Part shown: positions 38,501 through 50,500 of the stretch, one piece after another
Position numbering within the stretch: the stretch's first letter is position 1
How the letters are laid out: the number at the start of each line of letters is the position of its first letter
From: Atherix ibis
Taxonomy: Eukaryota > Arthropoda > Insecta > Diptera > Athericidae
Length of the DNA stretch: 64,000 bases
NCBI GenBank assembly: GCA_958298945.1
Contig: OY282605.1
Location: 37,798,811-37,862,810 of the forward strand
Direction of reading: 5' to 3'
Notes under the pieces: model-generated
The model's database searches: none
Seen by the model: only the letters and a program-made list of their open reading frames with translations
Told to the model about the DNA's origin: nothing
Translations under genes and position numbers: made by a program

Positions 38501-41500
38501 GTAAATGAGATGCGTTGGTGTCTGTAAAAGGCTTACAGCACCAGTGAACAGATCAGTTAGCCTTTTGCTGGTTTTTTTACAGCACCAGTAAACTTCAATG
38601 CTCACACCAACGCGTCCCACTTACCCAAGGCTCATACCAATGCAGCAATTCTCTGATGCATGCAGCAAATTTAACGCAATCCTCTGATGCATGCAGCCAA
38701 TTTAACGCAACTCTCTGACGTATGCAGCAAGTTTAAAGCAACTCACTAAAGCATGCCGAAAATTTGACAGATCCGACCTTACCCAAGGCTTATACCAATT
38801 CAGCAAATTTGACGCTGTTAAACCGTACCCAAGGCTCATACCAATGCAAATTAGAATATTTTTTTCAAAAAGTGAGGCAGAACCCGTGTACAGCCGTACT
38901 ACTCAGATAAATTTTTTCATTTTGGTTTGTTTTTTATTTTGTGTAAATTTAAATCAAATAATTATTAGCAAGTGAATTTTGTCAACTTACGGAGAGTTTT
39001 AAAACGCCATTTTCCATAAAGTGGTAGCATACACGAACACCAAGCATATAGAAGTTTTGTTTACATTTTTAATTATGACCGACATGGGCAAATTGAATTT
39101 TAAGTATTTGTTTTTATAAAATAGATATTTTTTATAAATTTTTTTATAAAAATTTAAAAGTATTTTCGTACAAGTTAGCATAAATTTAGAAAGAAATTTC
39201 CAAAAAAAATTCTATCCGTAAACTAGTTTAAAAGCGATTTAATATTTAAAATCTGTTATTTTGCAAAATTGTGTGTGTGCGTGCGTTTTGCCGAATATAT
39301 TTTTGACATAATTCGATGGAATTTTTTTGCAGAGGCCTTTCTAGTAGTTCTATAGTCTAAGAGTTTTTACCTGTTCAAAGCCGAAATACTTTCTCAAATA
39401 TCCATAAAAATACCAACAAGTAGACAGACAGATTGGCATTCTGGCCAATATCCGGGTTATTTTGTTAAATCCTCACCAATTTTGGCGTGTCATAAAAAAA
39501 ATGATTTAACAATTACGAAAAACCACATTTTTCTATTACAAATAAAAGCATGCACTTTAAATGACTTCATTGATGAATTAGGTCCACTTTTGTGAGAAGT
39601 GCACACCCTCAAGTGGATAAAGTAAAAAAGACTTATATTGTTGACTAACAAAAATCTTTAGCAGATTGTGTAGATCAGGTAATTCACAGCTTTACACTCA
39701 ATTCTGAAATCCGATAATAGTACTCACATTCGTATGAAAATATAATAGTAAGTAAGGAGGTGGATAACTCCAATTTCATTTGTTCTCGTTTTTTTTCAAT
39801 CCACTTTCAAGAATTTAACAACAAATGAACCTATAGAGTTATTATATCTAAGATAGGTAGACCTGAGGATGACAAGCTGCTATTGGCAAAATCGAAAAAT
39901 TTTCAACCGACTGCAAGAAGTCATATGGGCATTTTTGCAGTGTCCACCTTTACCGGAATGCATTGAATTTGAAACTGGGAAAATGTCCATAAATCTTAAC
40001 GACCCCTTGTTAGAAATATTATGCGTACTTTTGTTTGTTAGGCCAGGTCAGAGTGTGATTCGAGTACGCTAGGCAATATCTGCTTTTGTCATTTTTATTG
40101 CGTTCATCGTTAGAAGAGGGTATGGCACTGACTGAAGACGTTCTTGTATCTTATTCCGATACTAAGTGATGGTCAGTTGGATGTCTTCTTCTTAAAATGA
40201 CTGAGTAATTTTTCTCACCACTCTTGGTGTATACTAACTGGAAATGGTAAGCGGCACAATGTGATAATCCCTCAGATCTCCGAGTATACTCGGTACGACC
40301 ACTAAAGAAATAATCAAGGATGGAGTGCTGTTAGCCTTTCACCAATAACAAACAGGGTGGCTGAATGGCAAGTGGTTTATCGAGTTTAGCCTTTCGGAAT
40401 GACTGCTATCATTATTGTCCGCAATCAATTATTATTATCACCACTTCATCCATTCCGTGTCCCTGCCACCCATTCGCAGCAAAGAAGAATAAAAATCATT
40501 TCCGATTTTTCTTGGATATCTGTTACGACTATCAATTACGAATCAACGCAATCAAATTAATATCCTCAATTAATACCTCGAAAAGATTATAATATCTACA
40601 AATAGTGTTGAGTTGCGAGTGTCTTTTTATTAATGGTAACAATCCAAGTTTTATTCGGCAACTTTTCGTACAATGACAGCGAAAATTTTTCATTTACATC
40701 ATGTTTTACTTATCTACTTGTAATATCTTCTATCTGTCATTAGCATCAATGGGGAATATATCAAATCAAAACGAGGTAATCGAAAAAGGGAGGCACACAA
40801 CCAAAACTATATGAATTATGAGTACGATCATCCGTAATAGAAATTGTCAATTTATCTAAGAATATCAAAGGTGAACAACAGCGTTAGTTTTTGGTTATTG
40901 GTCGTTATGGAAAAAAATTAATAAAAACTCTTTAGGATTTTCTGGAGAGCTATTCTAATTAATAATATTTTTTTTTTGGTAATGAACGAAATTTATTCTA
41001 TAATCTTTTTTTTATGATTTTCTAAACTCTTCAAGAGGATTTTTTTGGTTTTATTTTTATTTTTGATTTTGTAAATTTTGAAACTTTTTGAAAAAAAAAT
41101 TTTGCATAGAAAATCTACTCAAAATCTACTCAAAATCTACTCAAAATCTACTCAAAATCTATTCAAACCGGGGAGTTCAGATAAATGCCAGGTTGTGCTT
41201 TGGCGCACTTTTGAGGATCGCCTTAGCAAGGATCAAGCTTAACCGTGGTACTCTATGATCATCTACGCAGTACACATTTAGACAGACGTTATGGTGACCG
41301 AAACGTACAAGCTTCAGGTGATGGTGGTATACCGTCGGACCACACTTCGAGTATCGAGAGCATTGTCTGTGTTATCGGTAATATGCCTCCAATGAAAGAG
41401 CCAGAATACGAGGTCTGTTCGAAAAGTATCGTGAATTTTGTGTTTTTATAAAAATTATTTATTTATTCATGAATATCTATTTTGTCTCCTTCAAAGTAAT

Positions 41501-44500
41501 CACCACCAGATATTATACACTTGTGCCCATGTTTTTACCTATCCTCGAAGCACTTCAAAAAGTCATTTTTTGTGATCTTGTTCAGCTCCTCCTTCGATGC
41601 CGTCTTTATCTCCTCAATCGTAGCGTAGCGTCGTCCTTTCATGGGGCTCTTCAGTTTCGGGAACAAGAAAAAGTTACAGGGGGCCAGATCTGGGGAATAC
41701 GGTAGCTGCGGAATTATTAGTGTGTTATTTTTGGCCAAAAATGGCAAAAGCCAATTTTTGTTATTCCACAAATCCGGGCGTTTCTGATGGATTGCTCTGT
41801 GCAACTTGCGCATAACTTACAGGTAATATTCCTTATTGACTGTTCTACCCTGTGGCAAGAACTTATGATGCACCACATCCCTGCAATCGAAGAAAACTGT
41901 AAGCAAAACCTTCACATTCGACCGAACTTGGCGCTTTTTTCGGTCTTGGCTCCTGCGGCAGCTTCTGTCTCTACGTCAAAACCCTAAACCCATGATTCGT
42001 CACTAGCTATGACCCTCTGGAGCAATTTTGGGTCGTCGCGGACAGAGTCCAACAGCTCCTTAACAATATTAATGCGATGCTGTTTTTGGTCAAAATTGAG
42101 CAAAAATCGAAGACGAGCCAAAACACGTGCAAGAAAACCAGCTGTCAAAAATTAACTGAACATTCAAAATGGCCGAACTTGTCGGCATAAGTGAGAGACA
42201 TGAGTACCAACATAACGCCACAAAAAATCGAAAATCGAATATTCGTAACCCGCGGAAATTCAAAATTCACGATACTTTTTGAACAGACCTCGTATATCAT
42301 CGACAACGGGAGCGTAATGAAATTCATTAGCTTACCGTCAGTAGTTAGGAAAGATATGAGACAGTGGCGTGATGCCAGTGAGACTAGGATTTATCATACC
42401 ACTTTATAGCCGAATTTCTTATAGGATCTGTGTAATTCAGGGCATATCTTTGTCACTTTAAAGTGGCAGCTGATGCGACATACCCCAAATATCAGGCCAA
42501 AATCGTTGATGCACAATATGTCCACACTTTAGCGGAGAAAGGAAGAAAATAATCGGTGCCCTTCTGAATACGCTTCCCCAGTAATAAAGAAACTCCTCCA
42601 TGAAGAAGTAATGATAAAAGGGCAGTCTAAATAGGATAATAGGCTTAATGACAGTCTACTGTCCATAAAGTAATAGCTGACGATGGTCCCATGGGGAGTT
42701 ATATTTTTACTGGGTAGAAATTAGAATTATTCCCCCTACCAACGTAAATAAAAAAAAATAAAAAATAGAAAGAAAAAACCAATTTGAAGAAATCCAGGTA
42801 AAATGGAATTTCTTGTATCTCTTTTCATATTTTTTTGTTTTTTTTTTTTTGTATTATTTTTCTTTTATTTCTATTACCACCCGTGAATTTTCATCCCTTC
42901 AAAAGAAGAAAAAAAATTCCTTTATTCACTTTTTAACAATTTCATCAGAATCGATAATATTTTTAACATATGACGACTGATGGAATTGAATGTACTCTCG
43001 TAAAAACAGATCCTTTTTGAAGAAATGCTATTTGAATAAAATCTCTCTCATATTTGTCGGTTTGTGTGTGTGTACGCGCAGTAAGCATAGTTTTCTGGAT
43101 AGTTCTTATATGGAGAATTTTTTTTTGATGATGGACAAATGGAAAAAGGCGACGATGTGGAAAGATAACAACAAAAAAAATAACTTATTCGCTTCGAAAT
43201 GGAAACGACACTGAATCAATTTATTTACGAAATCGAGTCTTGTTATTGTGGGTGAAGTCCTCATACTCCCATGGGTGTGCAGATATGCATTTTTGGTACT
43301 GAATCTCTGGGTTCTGTCTGCCTGTTTCACCCTAAATGTCTGCACGTGCAGTGGTAATGTCGTGTGGCCAACTACAAATGAACACAATTATTGAGAAATC
43401 AAATCCTATTAACAAGTGCAACCGCAATTTAATGAATGCACATCCATATTCGTAGTTTAGAATGCACTCTGGCTTTATTACAGATTGGCAATCATTATTA
43501 TTCGTTGTCTTCGAAACAATTACGAAATGACCTTTATGCGTAGAGCTGCCTGAACTGGTGGTACTGGTGTTGGCTAGTGCCGCCTACAAATGCACAAACC
43601 ATCCCCAACTCCAATTTCCCAGATAAGGAACCGTTTCTATAATATTTTATATGTGATACGCCTCTCCTTCCACCACACTTCGCTCCGTGCCATCATTTCA
43701 ATTTAACGCACTTTACTTTGTTCTTTAGTTTTGCTGTGATTTCAGCAAGACAGACCTTCCTACCCCTCCCCCCCCCATACCCTTTAAGGGAAATTTTACG
43801 AAATCAGGCTATAGTAAAAGCGAAACATCAAATCTATTTGTTAAAAGTGGCATAATCGGGCAAATCGCACGAACCACAATCGTTTCAGATGTTCACGGGC
43901 CAGTAAACAACAACTGAGGGTTCATCGGTTTCCGTTGACCAACTGAGTATGGCGGCATGGCACGATTTACAAATTCACACCCAAATTGTAATTTATTGTT
44001 GTTCTTTTGATTCTTAACAATATCTGGAAATCGGAATCGGAATCGGTGTCCTCATTCCATCCGTGATACCCTCCGCTTTGTACGGAACTATTCCGAAACC
44101 AACCTCTAACAATATTAGGGGTTGCACACCAGAGTGAATTTTACCGCGGCCCGTGTGAACAACGAATACATTATTACGTTTAAATACGATTTTCGTCTTC
44201 CGGTTGACATTGATACTGTTGGTGCAGCATAAAACCAAATTCAGTCATCAACAATGATAGGAAATGAAATGGTCCTTATAGATGGAGGGGGGACGGCGGA
44301 AGGGTGTAAATAAAGAGGGAAATTGATTGAATACTCTGTATTGTATTGGTCGTTATCGATGGAAATCATCAAATTATAAATCGTACATTTCTTACCAATA
44401 CCACCTCTTCCTCCCCTACCAATTTTCCGATTATCCTGGACCAATTTCGTTCTTTGTCACCATGTTGCCTATGTGTGCACAAATATGTTTTTATAAATAT

Positions 44501-47500
44501 ATTTTTTCGTTTGTGTGTGTTATTGTTAATGTATGTAGGTCTTTATGATTCGATGGACTATTGAGCATATAGGAGGGCATCTGCAATTTGCACAAACATC
44601 AAAGATGATGCTGGGAGATTTGACGCACATGCCAATATAAAATTTGTAACAGTGTCATTGGTAGAAAGTCTATCTTAATTGGTTATTATTATTTTTAGAG
44701 GTCTAAGGAGTATTTTTTTTTGATCTACTTACATTGTTTTTAGTATTTTATGTAATTTTTTACGTACATTTACAAAAAAAGTCGTCAAATTACACGATCT
44801 TGGAGGCCTGAGAAATTACGTGTTCTGAGACATTTTTACATAATAAACACAAAATTTGTCGTATTTTATGGCTAATGACACAGTTCTATTAAAATCAGAT
44901 TAAAATCTGCGTAAATCTCTATAAGAAAAATTCTAAATTATCAACATAATCAAGCCCTTTTACGTAAATCTGTTAGAAAAAGTCTAAATTCCGTGAGTAA
45001 ACAAACATTTTTTTCGTAAATCTATAGAAAAAGTCTAAATTATCGGCGTAAACAAGCCTTTTTGCATAAATGTATAAGAAAATGTCTAAATTATTTGAGT
45101 AAATAAGCCTTTTTGCGTAAAACTACAAGAAAAACTGCGTTAATGCAATTTTTTACATACATTTACAAAGAAAAGTCATCAAGCAGCGTCAAATTGCGCG
45201 ATCTTGGAAGCCAATTAATATCAAAAAAATTTGAAGTCACGCGTTCTGAGAACTTTTCACATAATAAGCTCAAAATTTTTCGTGTTGTGTGGCTAATGAC
45301 ACAGTTTAATTAAAATCTATAAGTTTAAATATAAAAGAAATGGTTATTATCCAGACACAACTCGCATAATTGAGGTCGCTCCTTCTCAATTTTCAAACAA
45401 AAACAGACCTTAAGGCCAATATACACAACGGACAATATATTTTCTCGAATACAAGGGCTTCAAATACAGTTACTTATTGACATAACCACCTAGCGAGAAA
45501 TGAGCCTTATTGTTAACGGAAGAATTACGCCTTTTGTAGAAAGTTTTTACAGCTTTTCTGCATTTTGTAATAACAAAAAAATTCATAAAGTACAATGGCA
45601 AATTATATTTCAAATAAATATTATCACAAATATTTATATTAAAGGACTATTAAATAACAGGATTGTACTTTTCGAATTATAAAATGGATAGTCCGATATA
45701 AGCAGTAACTTCATAAGCTAGAAAATCTTAAAGTTATATAACTAGAAATCTTTTTTATTCAAAGATCATTTCTATTATTTTTTATATTGACATATTGATT
45801 TTAAGTATTTTTAAACTCAGTCCATTCGCTGACAACCAAAGGGCATATTTCTCCGAATATGTCACTAGCCACATTCGAACTCAGGACCCCTTCCCAAATT
45901 AGGGCACAGTAAACTATTTTTTGTTTAAAATTATCCACCTTATAGAATAGTTTGTTTTATTTGAGATCCTTTCAAGATGAGCCTGGGGTCATTTTACAGA
46001 ACCACAACCATGAGGCTTTTTAGCGACTTCCAGTTTCATGTGAGTGGACGTCACAAGTTTCCTATACGAAGATGGGATCAGTTAGAATTTGTTAAATTTT
46101 GTGAAGCATGTCAGTATTATTGAGCTGGATGTAAAAGGGGCTTGAAAATAAAATTAATGGATTTAGGAGACCCACAACAAGTGGAAAATTATGGGTGAAA
46201 GCAGTTTTTGTGTCCAGAAATGTAGCAATGATGTTGAGTAGACTAGGTTGGTTGTTGCTAAATGCTACAAGGATTTTACTATAGATCCAGTTTGTGTTTC
46301 TTCATGTGGCTGAGAATGCTATTTGCCATTTTATTAAAAGGCAAGGTAAATTAGGGATAGCTGTGAGCACCGGACGTGGAAGAGTTTCTCCAAGATGTTA
46401 ATTTATCAGCGGATTAATTTTCTTTCTGAGTAGGTTATGTCGAATCTCGTTGAGTACAGGCTAATAATAAGCTTGACCACAACTTATCTGTCAGTAAAAA
46501 TGATATTATTCCGTCGATTAACCACTTTTATTGCACACACACCCCCCATAGTGCATGGAAAGACCATATAATGTTGATCATGAATTTGGATGCAATTGAC
46601 TCCAATAAATGCAAAGAAAATTGTATTGTGCATTTTTCGAGTCAGTAGGCACTTTAAAAAATACTTGTCTTTAATATATGTAAAAGGTTTTTTAAGGATT
46701 CTGATTATTTACAAAGATATTACTTAAAAAATCGAAAAAATTAAAATAAAGAAAATTCTCTTAAAACCATTGGTAATTTTTTAATTTTTTTTTTAAATAT
46801 TGTAAAACTTTTAAGTAAAAATGAACAAAAATTGACTTTTTGACTTTTAATTACAATAAATAAACTTAAGTGTAAAAAACAACAATTTAAAAATCACCTT
46901 TCACTCTACTTTTAATGAATTTATTTCAATATATCAAAATATCCCGCAATTACTTAAGTGAGAACTAACCAAAACAAAAAAAAAATGATAAGACAAATTT
47001 TAATTGAATTTTTGATAAAAAATCGAACGGTTTTTTTTATATAAGGAAAGTTTTTTTTTTTTTGGGAAAATACATATTTCAATTAAGTAAAACTTCAATA
47101 AAACATTTAAAAAGCTATCAAAATGATACACGATTATCTGCTCTTAAAGTGAATTATTATCAAAAGTTTGGAAAAGAAAATTTTAAAAACAGTCGTCCCC
47201 AACTTAATCGACATTTAATCGTGAGTGAAAATTTTGATAATCCAAAAAAAATGGTAAAAAAAAACGTGTTATTTACACATAATAATTTCTAGAAATATAA
47301 TATCAAAAAACATATACTCAGAAAATATTTTAATTAAGTGGACACTTAGCTTATCATAATTAAATTCATCATCTTATCAGTGTTTGAGAAATAATTCAGT
47401 TGAAAGTTGGATATGAGTCGATTTTTACAATACTACTTTTGAAGAGAGTAAGGGCAATTTTGTTGAGGTGTGTTACTATAGGTATTTTGGTATTTTCGAC

Positions 47501-50500
47501 TGTCGAACTTTTGTAAAAGAACATTTGTCTCAGGAGATAAATGGACCTTGTAATCGTGATGCAGAGACCCACTGGACAACGTGAATGCACATAGTTTTGA
47601 GTATGTTGAAATGAATAGAAAAAAGATGCTTGTTTGGAAGCTGGTATCGATATTTTTTCTTTTTCTTTTTTTTGCTTTCCCATACGAGAGTAGATTTTCA
47701 ATCGCCTATTTTCGAAAACATCAATTTTTATTCTACCTGCATAGATACCTGCGAGTAGTTAAATCAACTTGGTACGAATACGCGTTGGTAGGATCTGTTG
47801 CGTTTCTTAGATTTATTCACAACAATACGAAAATTTTTAGTTTTCCCTGTATTCATGTTGAAATTTTAACAAAAAAATACAAAAAATAATGATGTCTTTG
47901 CCCAGACTTTCAGTAGAGAATAATAGTATGACATTTATCGATTTTCATTTGAAATTTTCTTATTATTGTCGACAATGCTGCACAAAAATATGCATCTGAA
48001 AGTAATTCGAATAATAATATTGTAAGTTATTATGCACATAATTTGAACGAAACCTCATAATTATGAAGGATTGTCAACAATCAACTTGATAATTGTTAGA
48101 ATAAATTTATAAGAATCGATGGTAAAAGCTACTGCCTTATCACAGTTATTTATTTATTATTAGTTATATACAAAAAGAATAAATGTGTTTAATAACAAAA
48201 ATATTCTTCCTACCACAACATTCAACTAATGAAGTATTTTTATATGAAATTTGTTCACAAGCTTTGCAATCAGACCATTACGAAATTATCCATAAATTGT
48301 TATCGTGATCATATAAAGTTTTCTTTCAATCAAAATACACTCGTAAATAAAAAAAATAAAATTTATTATATTTGTAATCAATCCTATATAAATTTAAAAG
48401 CTCAATCTTCCGCGCAATACGAGTAGTTTCTGTGGACAATAATTTGGGAATTGCTCTCAAACGTATTTAACGTCGCTGCGTGCTTCTAACTCTGGTAGCA
48501 GTTGCTGCGGCAAAATAGCATGCAGCAAGCAAGCCGCAAATGCTGCGCGAGCATCAGCGTTGCGGTGAGTTTTGTTGTAATGCAGTGACTGCCAAGCAAG
48601 GCAAAGTGAGTACATTTATTGGGATATCCATTTTCTAGTTTGGAAAGTAAATTAGTGTCACTTAATAGTACTTAAAAAATATATACTATTTAAGATAATA
48701 TTTATTTAGCTAATTATTTGCCATTTTATAATAATAACTGTTTAACTATTGAAAAAAATACATTCAAGTTGAAAAAATATTCAACCAAAAATGTTATTCT
48801 GCCGTAGAAACGTTTACTCAACGATAAGACTCAATTAAAATAAGCAAAAATACTTTAAATAACACTTTAAAAATCTACAAATTTAAACTATAAAGCAGTT
48901 CTTATATTTGCAAAAATTGACTGTCCGATGTGCATATACAACTCAAGGTGTCATTAGCAAATATTTTTTTGAAATTGAAGAGGATATCGTATCCATTAAG
49001 ACTTTTTTTTGGCTTAAAGCTAAATTTTTTTCATCTAGGACGCGTAATTTCAAGATTTGGTAGTATCAATTGGTGTCATTGCATTTTTGCACCACAACTC
49101 ATGCAATATCACAAATTTTGACTTTATTATGCAAAAAGTTCGCAGGACGTGTAAGTTCGAGATTTCGTTCGAAAAAAATTGTTGAAAAAAATAATCACAA
49201 ATTATCTTAAAAGGTAAGCAAACTTGCTACATATGAGGCTCTGAAAATCCACAAGTGACTATGGCGAAACAAGCCATTGTATTCTAGAAATACGAGACAT
49301 ACGTATGGCTGTCGGGTATACAATTTGGTATAGCTCATATTCCTTTGAAAATTCAAGAGAGATCGTTACCGTCAATTCTGAGCCCTATTAGTCGCAAATT
49401 AACTGCCTTTTTTGATTAAAAGTTGAATATTTTAATCAGCACCATATATAGTTTTAAAAAATTAGCACTACAAGCCACGCAATACCACAAATTTTGACTT
49501 TATTATGCAAAAAGTTCGCAGGACATGTAATTTCGTAATTTCGTTGGGAAAAAGTTGTCAAAAAAAGTCACGAAAAAATATGTTAAAAAATAAGCAAACT
49601 TGCTATATATGAGGCTTCGAAAACCAACAAGTGCCTATTGAGAAACAAGCAATTGAATTTGAGAAATATAAATATCTGGTATACAATTTAGTCTGACCCG
49701 TATTCCTTTGAAAATTCAGGAGAGATCGTCACCGTCAATTTTGAGACCTATTAGCTACAAGATAACCAACTGGTTGTGATCCGAAGTTGAAGATTTTAAG
49801 CCATAAATTATGACTTTATTGTGTGAACAGTTCGGAGGAAGTGTCAATTCTGAGACCTATTAGCCGCAAGATAGCCGCATTTTTTTTTGAGTCGATGTAA
49901 AAGTTTACAGGAATTGTAATTTCCTACCATAAATTCTGACTTTATTATGCAAAAAGTTTAGACGATATGTAATTACGATATTTAGTTCCAAAAAAAATAG
50001 TCGAAAGAAATCTTAAAATATTTCCTTAAACGTTAAGCAAAATTCCTATATATGGGGCTCTAAAAACCCACAAGTGACTATGTAAAAGTCACGGTTTAGT
50101 GTGCATTTTGAGCTGAAGTAACCCGTATTTCTTTGGAAATAAAGAAGGATGTACTGTTCCGATCAATCCAGAGCCCTATTTTTTTGGCCTAAACCATCAA
50201 TCATATGGTGTTTAAAAAAATGATACCACAAGCAACATTGTATAAAAGAAAATTTTGATTTTATTGTTTAAAAAATTTCCAGAACGCATAATTTCGAGAT
50301 TTGGTGCGAAAAAATAATCGTACGAATTAGTCATCAAAAATTTCCTTAAAAGGATCAAATCTTGCAAGAAGTCTATTTAAAGTAATTTAAAATAAATTAT
50401 ATTTTTTATATAATGGCAATATTCAAGTAATATATATAAATAGAAATTAATTTAAGTATAATTTATCATATTTAATTTTTCTTTCCAAAGTTGACAGAAG

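Larger units (their letters stand above)
37134..39361. mobile_element. Second element with CTTAGATTAAAGAA ends
   Basis: The left end CTTAGATTAAAGAACTACTC and the right end (complement) CTTAGACTATAGAACTACTA resemble the ends of 5638-7093, including the adjoining (A/G)GCC and a GTGTGTGCGTKCG stretch about 90 bases inside the right end. At 2.2 kb it is longer because it includes a GGTCCCT-family repeat (about 37362-37470), a 27-bp duplication at 37832-37884 and the inverted-repeat element at 38.4-38.9 kb. No transposase is found. No 82-bp flanking repeat is present here. Confidence 0.5.

Noticed and set aside
40349..40420. tRNA-like start (GTGGCTGAATGGCAAGTGG resembles an A box)
   Set aside because: No B box (GGTTCGAATCC-like) or foldable cloverleaf follows within 100 bases.
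46200..47700. Possible jockey-type LINE relic
   Set aside because: Only weak resemblance; no PQGS or YADD-type motif could be read in any frame.
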